DNA from: JBAXEO01 sp963789515
GTDB taxonomy: Bacteria; Actinomycetota; Coriobacteriia; Anaerosomatales; JAAXUF01
Length of the DNA: 64,000 nucleotides
Direction: 5' to 3'
NCBI GenBank assembly: GCA_963789515.1
Contig: CAWBKW010000004.1
Location: 372,001 to 436,000 of the forward strand
Of this stretch, positions 57,250-64,000 are shown piece after piece (within the stretch, counting starts at the first letter, position 1; every line of letters begins with the position of its first letter). The notes beneath the pieces were generated by a model, which saw only the letters and a list, made by a program, of their open reading frames with translations, ran no database searches and was not told the origin of the DNA. A program made the translations under genes and the position numbers.

Positions 57250-58023
57250 CTACCACAACCGGTACTCCCCTTCACGCTCCTCCAGAACGGCCGGGATGTC
57301 GAATAGCTCGCCGAGCCGCTCGCTCGTGAGCAACTCGCGCTTCGGTCCGTCCGCCACGATGCGCGCATTCTGCACCAGTACCACTCGCTCGATCTCGGGC
57401 GCGATGTCTTCGACGTGATGGGTCACGAGCACCAGTGACCTGCCTCCCCGAGCGAGCGAACGCACGGCGAGGCGCACGTTGTGAGCGGCGTGGGGGTCGA
57501 GTCCCGCGCACGGCTCGTCGAGCACGAGCACCGCCGGGTCGTGCACGAGCGCACGCGCGATGACCACCCTTCGCGCCTCCCCGGTCGACAGCGTGTTCAT
57601 GGTTCGCTCGGCGAGGTGCGCGACCTCGAGTTCGCCCAGCGCGGCCAGCGCCCGCCGTTCCTGCTCAGGCGTCGGCGTGACTCGAATCGGCACGCCAAGT
57701 GACCCGAACAGCCCCCCGAGCACGATCTCGCGCGCAGGCAGAACGACGTCGGCCTGCTCCTGCGCGTCCGCCGATACCACGCCGAGCAGCGCTCGCGCCT
57801 CCTGAAGGGGGATACGCGCCCGGCCTTGAAACAGGACAGGCGGCGGGTCCGTCCACAGCGGCAGCACGTCTCGGGTCAGCAGCTTGATGAGCGTCGACTT
57901 GCCCGCGCCGTTCGGGCCGAGCACCGCCAGTCGCTCGCCCTCGGCGATGCGAAACTCGTCGATCCACAGGATCGTGCGTCCGTCACGGACCACACGGGCG
58001 TCGCTGAGTTGCAGCAAGGGCAT
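57250..58023 (-). CDS. ABC-type ATPase, molybdate/iron ModF-like
   Basis: A 257-residue ATPase. Walker A GPNGAGKSTLIKLL, signature LSTGEARRVVIARAL, Walker B VLVLDEPCAGLDP and H-loop VTHHVEDI are visible. No permease lies alongside. Its form resembles soluble ATPases such as ModF or the Vga/ABC-F group, but it has only one ATPase domain. The ATG at 58023 follows the acetyltransferase stop closely (58029); a GTG at 58029 is an alternative start. Confidence 0.85.
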   Translation of the reverse strand: MPLLQLSDARVVRDGRTILWIDEFRIAEGERLAVLGPNGAGKSTLIKLLTRDVLPLWTDPPPVLFQGRARIPLQEARALLGVVSADAQEQADVVLPAREIVLGGLFGSLGVPIRVTPTPEQERRALAALGELEVAHLAERTMNTLSTGEARRVVIARALVHDPAVLVLDEPCAGLDPHAAHNVRLAVRSLARGGRSLVLVTHHVEDIAPEIERVVLVQNARIVADGPKRELLTSERLGELFDIPAVLEEREGEYRLW

Positions 58024-58028
58024 GTCGC

Positions 58029-58583
58029 TCACGATTCCATCTCGTTCAGTCTCGCGTAGCGCACGTGGTCCTCCCACTTTCCCGCGATCTTGAGATAGCG
58101 AGGCGAGAGTCCCTCGCGATGGAACCCGCATCGCTCGGCCACGGCGATGGAGCGCGCGTTGCGCGGAACGATGTTGATCTCGATGCGGTGCAGCCCCAGT
58201 TCGCCGAAGCCAACGGCCACGATACGGTTGACGGCCTCGCTCATGAACCCGCAGCCCACCGCTTCCGGCGCCAGGCCGTAGCCGATCACGCAGCTCATGG
58301 AGTCTCCACGCACGATGTTGCGCAGGTTGAGCGCGCCGATCACGCAGCCGGGTGCCGACTTGGCCGAGAGGTACGTGCAGAGCGAGCGATCCAGCTCTGC
58401 CTCGAGAAGCTGCGCGCGCAGCCGCTCGGCCACGACCGGGAGTTCCCAGTAGTCATCCGGCCTGACGGGATCCCAGGGAGCATGCGTCTCTCGACTGCGC
58501 AGCCCGTAGGCGCGTACAGCCGCGGCCATCTCAGGGCCGAGCTGGCGCAGGAGCAAACGGTCCGTCTGCCAGATTCCGGGCAC
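58029..58583 (-). CDS. RimJ/RimL-type N-acetyltransferase
   Basis: A 184-residue GNAT enzyme. TDRLLLRQLGPEMAAAV is the usual RimJ/L start, the acetyl-CoA site reads VGCGFMSEAVNRIVAVGF (a variant of RGKGYATEAL), and LHRIEINIVPRNARSIAVAE and GFHREGLS follow. It may acetylate a ribosomal protein or a small molecule. It starts with GTG. It is followed by the ABC ATPase gene. Confidence 0.9.
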   Translation of the reverse strand: MPGIWQTDRLLLRQLGPEMAAAVRAYGLRSRETHAPWDPVRPDDYWELPVVAERLRAQLLEAELDRSLCTYLSAKSAPGCVIGALNLRNIVRGDSMSCVIGYGLAPEAVGCGFMSEAVNRIVAVGFGELGLHRIEINIVPRNARSIAVAERCGFHREGLSPRYLKIAGKWEDHVRYARLNEMES

Positions 58584-58607
58584 GAGGATTGCTCGCCGCC
58601 AGCGCGG

Positions 58608-59003
58608 CTAGTTCGACGGAGCGGTGCGGCTGATGAACGGCGCGACCTGCTCGGAGGCGATGTCCTTCAGCACCTGCGCGCGGGCGACCGGGTCGAGCGC
58701 CGAGAGCTGCTCGCGTACCCGCTCTTCGGCCTCGCTGATACGGCCCGAGCGGACGCGGTACGCCCCGCCGAGCATCGCGACGCCCAGGAGCACGAACGCC
58801 GCGCCGATCAGATAGCCGAGGGCGCCGCGCTTGCGCTGGACGAGATTGATGATGATGGTACCCGCGCCGGCGCCGACGAGGGACAGGCCGAGGGCGCTGT
58901 CGAACGCCGGATCGTCCACGCGGTCGATGAAGCCGGCCCGGATCTCGTCCTTCCTGGCGAGCCACTCGTCTTTCCGGGCGAGCATCTCTTCTTTCGTCAC
59001 CAT
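58608..59003 (-). CDS. Small membrane protein with two helices
   Basis: A 131-residue protein. It has a charged helical N-terminus (MVTKEEMLARKDEWLARKDE), two hydrophobic segments (GLSLVGAGAGTIIINLV and ALGYLIGAAFVLLGVAMLG), and an amphipathic C-terminus. No family assigned. The ATG at 59003 follows AGGAGC; codons upstream read poorly. It is divergent from the zinc-ribbon gene at 59136. Confidence 0.7.
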   Translation of the reverse strand: MVTKEEMLARKDEWLARKDEIRAGFIDRVDDPAFDSALGLSLVGAGAGTIIINLVQRKRGALGYLIGAAFVLLGVAMLGGAYRVRSGRISEAEERVREQLSALDPVARAQVLKDIASEQVAPFISRTAPSN

Positions 59004-59135
59004 GGTCACAGCGCTCCTAAGTCGTCTGGCCGCCTCCCGGGCCCGATCCGCGCCGACACGCGTTGCGCTTCCGTGCTCGAGTCTGTACACCGTAGTTGGT
59101 AGGTACCCGCTTTCGGCGCCACTCTCGAGGAGCTC

Positions 59136-59357
59136 ATGGTGGACGACGCCCGCGACCACGAACGATACCGCATCGCCCACTCCGACGTGCTCTTCAGCGA
59201 CACCTGGGCGGAGGACACCGTCTGCCCGTCCTGCGGTGCCTTGCTCGATGCGAAAGCCGACCGGTGCTCTCGTTGCCGGCAGTGGATCGGGGAATGCGGC
59301 GGCTCGTGTCCCGGCTGCCCCTCTCCGCGCTGTGTCGGCGGCAAACGGGTACTCTAG
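59136..59357 (+). CDS. Small zinc-ribbon protein
   Basis: A 73-residue protein with an acidic N-terminus and cysteine-rich C-terminus: CPSC-(x11)-CSRC, then GECGGSCPGCPSPRC. The first four cysteines form a zinc ribbon; the second group may be another metal site. GAGGAG precedes the ATG. The stop is 25 bases before the DUF1295 gene. Function not known. Confidence 0.8.
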   Translation: MVDDARDHERYRIAHSDVLFSDTWAEDTVCPSCGALLDAKADRCSRCRQWIGECGGSCPGCPSPRCVGGKRVL

Positions 59358-59381
59358 TCACCAACCCACCGAGGAGCCACG

Positions 59382-60173
59382 ATGCCCGCCGTTCTTCTCA
59401 ACACGTTCGCCTGGAGCGCCCTGTTCCTCTTCGTCTACGTGACGGCGTGGTTCGTCTGCTCACTGGTGCTGAAGCGCAACGACGTGGCCGACGTGGCGTG
59501 GGGACTCGGACCGACGATGCTGATCTGGTGGCTCGCGCTCCAGCCGGGCCTGCACAACCCGCTCATCTGGCCCGTCGCGGTGCTGGTCACGCTCTGGGGC
59601 GTGCGGCTCGCCTACCACATCGGGCGCCGGGACTTCGCCCACGGGCGGGGCGAGGATCCTCGCTATGCGGCGTGGCGCGCCGAGTGGAAGTTCTTCATCC
59701 TCCGCTCCTACCTGCAGGTCTTCCTGCTTCAGGGGTTCTTCATGCTGCTCGTCTCGACACCGCTCATCGTGCTGGCTGCCTCCTCGGCGAACCGCGGGAT
59801 CGCCGCCGGCATCACCGGAGCGCTCGTATGGGTGTGCGGCTACTTCTTCGAGTCGACCGCGGACCGTCAGCTGGCGGGCTTTCTCGCTGAACCGCGCGAA
59901 AGCCGGGGGCCGGTGATGGACCGCGGTCTCTGGGGCTGGTCGCGCCACCCCAACTACTTCGGCGAATCGCTCATGTGGTGGGGCCTGGCGATCATCGCGC
60001 TCGGGGTCGAGTGGGGATGGCTCGGGCTCATCAGCCCCATCACGATCACGACCCTGCTCGTCTTCGTATCGGGGATACCACTCGCAGAGAACCGCCATGC
60101 CGGGGAACCGGCCTGGGAGGAGTACAAGGCCCGGACCAGCGCCTTCCTCCCCCTGCCTCCGCGAAAGCCCTAG
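59382..60173 (+). CDS. DUF1295 family membrane protein (steroid 5-alpha-reductase-like)
   Basis: A 263-residue integral membrane protein with six to seven helices. The DUF1295 pattern is clear: ADVAWGLGPTMLIWW, RDFAHGRGEDPRYAAWR, and in the C-terminal part GLWGWSRHPNYFGESLMWWG, then PLAENRHAGEPAWEEYK. These residues are the NADPH and sterol-site motif of the family, although the bacterial substrate is not established. CGAGGAG precedes the ATG. Likely cotranscribed with the next gene. Confidence 0.92.
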   Translation: MPAVLLNTFAWSALFLFVYVTAWFVCSLVLKRNDVADVAWGLGPTMLIWWLALQPGLHNPLIWPVAVLVTLWGVRLAYHIGRRDFAHGRGEDPRYAAWRAEWKFFILRSYLQVFLLQGFFMLLVSTPLIVLAASSANRGIAAGITGALVWVCGYFFESTADRQLAGFLAEPRESRGPVMDRGLWGWSRHPNYFGESLMWWGLAIIALGVEWGWLGLISPITITTLLVFVSGIPLAENRHAGEPAWEEYKARTSAFLPLPPRKP

Positions 60174-60207
60174 CGATCAATCGGCTCGATCCACATGAGG
60201 AGTGCTC

Positions 60208-60612
60208 ATGCCCTGGCAGAGCGAGAACGGTGCGGTGCGGTTCAGCGGTCGGCTCGCCGACCTCATGTCCGTCGTCATGACCGCCTACGACCAGGACACC
60301 GTGTCCGGCGCGTGCGACGTGGCTCCCGGGACCTACGTGACCGCCACGGCCACGGTCCTGCGCGAACTCGTCATAGAGTCGCTGGAGGCCGAACCGGAGA
60401 CCGGAGACCCCGAGGCCGCCGCCTACCTCGCGCGGGTCTCGGATGCGGTCCATGAGGACGCCGACGGCACCGTCCACATCGCCATCTTCGCCGTCCTCGA
60501 CGACATCGCCGAGCACACGAGCTCGGCGGCGCTCGAAGCGTGGCTCGCCTCACCCGCGGTGCGCAGTGCGATCCTCGCAGTCGCCACCACGGGACTTCCG
60601 CCGGAACCGTAG
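60208..60612 (+). CDS. Conserved hypothetical protein
   Basis: A 134-residue acidic soluble protein that I do not recognise. It starts MPWQSENGAVRFSGR and contains VTATATVLRELVIESLEAE and AIFAVLDDIAEH. No membrane helix, signal peptide or cysteine. GAGGAG lies 5 bases before the ATG at 60208, so the GTG at 60202 is rejected as start. It sits 34 bases after the DUF1295 gene. Confidence 0.7.
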   Translation: MPWQSENGAVRFSGRLADLMSVVMTAYDQDTVSGACDVAPGTYVTATATVLRELVIESLEAEPETGDPEAAAYLARVSDAVHEDADGTVHIAIFAVLDDIAEHTSSAALEAWLASPAVRSAILAVATTGLPPEP

Positions 60613-60673
60613 CGCGCACGCTGCAGCGACACTCGCCGAGCGGAACGGCAGGGCGGGTCGAGCGCGCTTCGGC

Positions 60674-60679
60674 TACTCT
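60674..60679 (+). promoter_or_regulatory. Likely -10 box for a leaderless transcript
   Basis: TACTCT ends 6 bases before the ATG at 60686, and no Shine-Dalgarno sequence lies between. Confidence 0.5.
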
Positions 60680-60685
60680 TGAGCC

Positions 60686-62941
60686 ATGACGAGCCCCACT
60701 CCCGCCCCTCGTTCGACCCGGTCGCTCGCCCGGGCGTCTCTCGCATTCGCCCTCGCGGTCGCTGTGGGGATCTCCGGCGCCGCCGCGGCCTTCGCCGCTT
60801 CGCCCGGGGCCTCCGGCTCGGAGCGGCCGGCCCCGGTCGTGGTGATCCTGCTCGCACCCTTCCTCACGCTGTCCGACCTGTCGCCCGCAACGACGCCCGC
60901 ACTGTGGTCGCTGGCCGAGACCGGGGCCGTCGGCTCGATGAACGCCATCACCGCCGATCCCGGCTGGCCGACGGTCGCCGGTGGCGCGCTCACGCTCTCG
61001 GCCGGTCGTTGGGCGGCGGCCGCCGCCACCGGCCCCGCCGATGCCGCGTCGCTCGGACGCCAGCGTTCGGCAAACGACCGCTCGCTCGCACCGCCGATCT
61101 TGGGCACGCTCGGCGACGCGGTTCGCGCGGCCGGAGGGCTGACTGCGGCGGTCGGAAGCAGTGACCCGGGTTCCGGGCCGGAAGTGACGCCCGCGCGTCC
61201 GGCTGAGTTGGTCGCCACCGACTCCCGGGGCGGCATCGACTTTGTCGCCACCGATAGCGGCGATGTGCTCGTCGACGACGTCACCGCTCCCTTCGGAGTA
61301 CGCACCGACCCAACGCTGCTTCGCTCCGCCATCGCCTCTGCGCTTGCAGCGATCGATCTCGGGCGGGGTCCCGGTCTCCTGGTGGTCGACTCCGGTGACC
61401 TCGCACGCGCGCACGCCGCCGCGTCGCAACGGGGGGCCGACGAGTCCCGCCTCACACCTGGCCATGCCGATGCCGTCGCCTCGCTCGACGCGGCCGCCTC
61501 AGCGGTGATAGGCGCACTGCCCGAGAACGCACTGGTGCTCGTGGTCACGCCGACGACCGACAAGCAGTACTACCAACCTCCCTCGTTCGGCCCCGTGATC
61601 GCCTCGGGCGGCGGTCTGTCGGGCGCACTCACCTCGGCGTCGACCCACCGGGACGGGCTCGTGACGAACCTCGACGTCGCTCCGACCGTTCTTGACGCCC
61701 TGGGCATCGAGCTGCCGACGAACATGATCGGCATGCCCGTCTCGGCTCGCGCGGACGCCACACCCCTCGCCGAGCGGATCGCCGACCTTGACCGCACCGG
61801 ATCTGCGGTCGGCGCCATCGACAAGCTGAGGGACCTCTACTTCACACCCGCCTTCGCCTGGTTTGCGGTGGCTTGCGTCGGGATCGCGGTCCTCGCCGCC
61901 TTCCGGCGGATACGCGCACTGCGCGGGACGGGCCGCGTCCTGCTGCTGATGGTGCTTTCGGTTCCGGCCGCCGCGTGGGTCGCCCTGCTCGTGGCCCGGT
62001 CGCCCTCCTCGCCTCGCGATGCTGCCGTCGCACTGGGAGTCGCCTGGTTGGCGGTGTTCGGCGTGGCACTCGCCGTGAGGTGGCGCGCCGGTTCTCCGAA
62101 GGCTTTGGCCGGCCTCGCCGGCACCACGGCGTTGTTGATCCTGGTCGACCAGTGGTTCGGCGGGCCGCTCCAGTCGGGACTCTTCTCATACTCGGTCAGG
62201 GCCGGCTGGCGATACTACGGCATCGGTAACGAGGGCTCCGCGCTGGCCGTCGGGGCGGCGCTGGCCGGTGTCGGACTGATGTGCGACCTGGCGGTCGGCA
62301 CGAGATGGGCGCCCTCGCTGCGCCGTTACGCGATCCCGGTGGTCGGCGCCATCGTGCTGGTCACCGCCGCCGCGCCCTTCGCAGGGGCGAACGCGGGCGT
62401 CGCCGTCTGGGGAGCGATCGCCTTTGCGGTGGCGTGGCTCCGCATGAACCGCATCCCTCTCACCGCGCGGACCGTCGCATGGACCGGCGCCGTGGTCGTG
62501 CTGCTCGTCGGCGCTCTGGCCGCCGTTGACCTGCTCGGCATCGGCGGCGGAACGCACATCGGGCGGTTCTTCCTCCAGCTGGTGCGGGATGGATCGGGCG
62601 CTGCGGCGCTGGTGCGGCGCAAGGCGCTCAACAACCTCGGCTACGTGACGCAGACCCCGTACTCGTGGCTGGCGCTCGCCATCGCGCTGGCCCTGGGCCT
62701 CGAGAGACTGGTCCGCCCGAGACCGCTCGCCGCTGCGCTGAGCGGCTTCCCCGCGTACGCGGGCGCCCTGGTCGGCGTCGTCATCGGCAGCGTCGTTGCG
62801 CTGGTGACGGAAGACTCGGGGGTCGTGATGCCCGCGTTGATGCTCCTCACGGGCGCGCTGCCCGCCCTCTACCTCGCCCTGCGCGAACCCCCGGCCAGCG
62901 CCGGCGACTCGATTCCGACCTCGGAGGAGAATCACGTCTAG
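60686..62941 (+). CDS. Secreted alkaline-phosphatase-like domain plus membrane domain
   Basis: A 751-residue protein. A signal peptide (residues 1-38, cleaved around AFAAS) is followed by a phosphatase/sulfatase-superfamily domain: DPGWPTVAGGALTL, LLVVDSGDLARAH, LVLVVTPTTDKQYYQ and NLDVAPTVLDALGI. The C-terminal half has about ten hydrophobic helices. This architecture is common in actinobacteria and its function is not known; a role at the cell surface is likely. Divergent use of a leaderless start suggests a promoter of its own. Confidence 0.85.
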   Translation: MTSPTPAPRSTRSLARASLAFALAVAVGISGAAAAFAASPGASGSERPAPVVVILLAPFLTLSDLSPATTPALWSLAETGAVGSMNAITADPGWPTVAGGALTLSAGRWAAAAATGPADAASLGRQRSANDRSLAPPILGTLGDAVRAAGGLTAAVGSSDPGSGPEVTPARPAELVATDSRGGIDFVATDSGDVLVDDVTAPFGVRTDPTLLRSAIASALAAIDLGRGPGLLVVDSGDLARAHAAASQRGADESRLTPGHADAVASLDAAASAVIGALPENALVLVVTPTTDKQYYQPPSFGPVIASGGGLSGALTSASTHRDGLVTNLDVAPTVLDALGIELPTNMIGMPVSARADATPLAERIADLDRTGSAVGAIDKLRDLYFTPAFAWFAVACVGIAVLAAFRRIRALRGTGRVLLLMVLSVPAAAWVALLVARSPSSPRDAAVALGVAWLAVFGVALAVRWRAGSPKALAGLAGTTALLILVDQWFGGPLQSGLFSYSVRAGWRYYGIGNEGSALAVGAALAGVGLMCDLAVGTRWAPSLRRYAIPVVGAIVLVTAAAPFAGANAGVAVWGAIAFAVAWLRMNRIPLTARTVAWTGAVVVLLVGALAAVDLLGIGGGTHIGRFFLQLVRDGSGAAALVRRKALNNLGYVTQTPYSWLALAIALALGLERLVRPRPLAAALSGFPAYAGALVGVVIGSVVALVTEDSGVVMPALMLLTGALPALYLALREPPASAGDSIPTSEENHV

Positions 62942-62944
62942 GGG

Positions 62945-62973
62945 TTGACTCTGACGTAACGTCAGGGTTTACG
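62945..62973 (+). promoter_or_regulatory. MerR-type promoter with palindromic operator
   Basis: TTGACT (62945-62950), 17 bases, TTTACG (62968-62973). The spacer contains the perfect palindrome CTGACGT-A-ACGTCAG (62951-62965), the typical place for a MerR-family operator. It is upstream of the MerR gene itself, so autoregulation is likely. Confidence 0.7.
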
Positions 62974-62995
62974 CTCTGCCCCGGAGGTGAACGAC

Positions 62996-63769
62996 GTGGC
63001 CTGGACCATCGGAGAAACGGCTCGACTCGCCAAGGTGAGCGTGCGCACCCTGCACCACTACGACCAGCTCGGCATCCTCACGCCGTCGGCGAGAACCGAT
63101 GCCGGATACCGGCTGTACGAACTCGGCGATATCGAGCGGCTGCATCGGGTGATGGTCTTTCGCGAGCTCGGCTTCTCGCTCGACGAGATCGGCCGCATCG
63201 TCACCGATCCCGACTTCGACCGGACCGAGGCGTTGCGCGCGCAACGTGCTCTGCTGGCCGAGAAGGCTCGCCGTACCGAGGCGATGCTGACAGCGATAGA
63301 CGCGGCGCTGGCCGCCACAGAAGGAGGCACCGCAATGAGCGATCAGGAACGCACCGAGATGTTCGGCGAGCTGTTCGATGGCTTCGACCCGGCCGAGTAC
63401 GAGGATGAAGTCCAGGAGCGGTGGGGCGACACCGACGCCTACAAGCAGTCGGCCGCGCGCACCAAGCGCTACACCAAGGCTGACTGGGAGCAGATCAAGA
63501 CGGAGGGCGACGCCAACACGGCCGAGTTCGTCCGCCTGTTGGACGCCGGGGTGGCCCCCGATGCCCCCGAGGCGATGGCCGCCGCCGCCGAGAAGCACGC
63601 GCAGCTGGAGAAGTGGTTCTACGACGCACCGCTCGAGATGTTCTCGAACCTCTCGGACATGTGGGTCAACGATCCGCGCTTCAAGAAGAACATCGACAAG
63701 CCTCGCGAGGGGCTGGCCGAGTACGAGCGCGCCGCCGTCAAGGCTTGGGTAACGTCGCAGCGAGGCTAG
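62996..63769 (+). CDS. TipA-type MerR-family transcriptional regulator
   Basis: A 257-residue regulator. The N-terminal MerR helix-turn-helix is WTIGETARLAKVSVRTLHHYDQLGIL, followed by the coiled-coil dimer helix. The C-terminal part (from about 115: EMFGELFDGF, FVRLLDAG, LEKWFYDAPLEMFSNLSDMW) is a TipAS-type ligand-binding domain, known to bind thiopeptide antibiotics in streptomycetes. GGAGG lies 8 bases before the GTG at 62996; the earlier GTG at 62987 overlaps it and is rejected. Its target genes other than itself are not visible. Confidence 0.92.
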   Translation: MAWTIGETARLAKVSVRTLHHYDQLGILTPSARTDAGYRLYELGDIERLHRVMVFRELGFSLDEIGRIVTDPDFDRTEALRAQRALLAEKARRTEAMLTAIDAALAATEGGTAMSDQERTEMFGELFDGFDPAEYEDEVQERWGDTDAYKQSAARTKRYTKADWEQIKTEGDANTAEFVRLLDAGVAPDAPEAMAAAAEKHAQLEKWFYDAPLEMFSNLSDMWVNDPRFKKNIDKPREGLAEYERAAVKAWVTSQRG

Positions 63770-64000
63770 GACTCCCGCACTTCGAACGCGTCGAACCTGT
63801 CTCCCAGCCCTGGGGGCAGGTTCGCTCCGCTCAGCGACGCGATCGGCAGATCGCCGACGCATCCCTGCGGCCGAAAGCCCTGCACGGCCCAGTGCCGAAC
63901 GCCGGCGGCGAGCAACTCGTCGCCGAGTACCGCCAGGTCGTCCGGTGAGAGCAGCACGGGGTGCACGGTGGTCCGAGCCTCGAACGGGACCCCGCTTGCC
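63766..64000 (-). CDS. Anaerobic ribonucleotide-reductase activating protein, C-terminal part
   Basis: The window ends inside this gene. The last 78 residues read SGVPFEARTTVHPVLLSPDD, ELLAAGVRHWAVQGFRPQGC and end in DRFDAFEVRES, typical of the end of NrdG-like radical SAM activases. The radical SAM motif lies beyond the edge. It would activate class III ribonucleotide reductase, an anaerobe trait. Its stop overlaps the MerR stop. Confidence 0.7.
   Translation of the reverse strand, partial: ASGVPFEARTTVHPVLLSPDDLAVLGDELLAAGVRHWAVQGFRPQGCVGDLPIASLSGANLPPGLGDRFDAFEVRES

Overview
The window is high-GC, densely packed bacterial chromosome. Genes often overlap by 4 bases (ATGA or GTGA). It probably comes from an anaerobic actinobacterium, perhaps a Coriobacteriia-related lineage; that placement is an inference. 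The evidence is the base composition, a four-subunit pyruvate:ferredoxin oxidoreductase, a partial anaerobic ribonucleotide-reductase activase, [NiFe]-hydrogenase maturation genes and a DUF6049-like membrane protein. No tRNA, rRNA, CRISPR array, transposase or phage gene was found.

Layout. 0.2-9.4 kb: small ferredoxin, sugar-nucleotide epimerase, Lon, membrane proteins, a PIN-domain gene, a TPR membrane protein and the trxB-trxA pair. 9.5-18.8 kb: a nickel and hydrogenase-maturation block with two candidate NikR operators, a small unknown gene, nikR, an ECF-type nickel importer (M/N, T and A components), a zinc-ribbon protein, and hypF-hypC-hypD-hypE. 18.8-28 kb: EamA exporter, phosphoglucose isomerase, phosphodiesterase, a LytS/LytTR two-component pair, GNAT, TauE and a glycosyltransferase. 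27-35 kb, minus strand: AmrS, a [FeFe]-hydrogenase-like/GGDEF fusion, QueT, a PocR-GAF-HD-GYP protein and an OmpR-type two-component system. 35-44 kb, minus strand: asd-lysC, porGDAB, recR-ybaB-dnaX, the SRP RNA and a DedA protein. 45-50 kb: nitroreductase, hydrolase, NAD(P)-binding proteins and a DEAD-box helicase. 50.3-52.6 kb: an arsenosugar-type pair, made of the radical-SAM protein ArsS with a probable in-frame UGA selenocysteine codon and a fused glycosyltransferase. 52.7-64 kb: AlkD, an FtsX-type ABC exporter, several small membrane proteins, a large phosphatase-like membrane protein, a TipA-type MerR regulator and a partial NrdG.

Working together. Nickel taken up under NikR control would supply hydrogenases matured by HypCDEF; no hydrogenase structural genes, hypA or hypB lie in the window. 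The [FeFe]-like/GGDEF protein (cyclic-di-GMP synthesis) and the HD-GYP protein (its breakdown) sit close together and could link redox or H2 status to c-di-GMP. ArsS and its glycosyltransferase are translationally coupled at a stop codon that is reached only if the UGA is read through.

Data quality. About 18 genes are broken by single-base frame changes. Almost every one I could resolve is one extra base, which fits insertion-type sequencing error rather than decay. Those genes are given as whole genes with the breakpoints noted.
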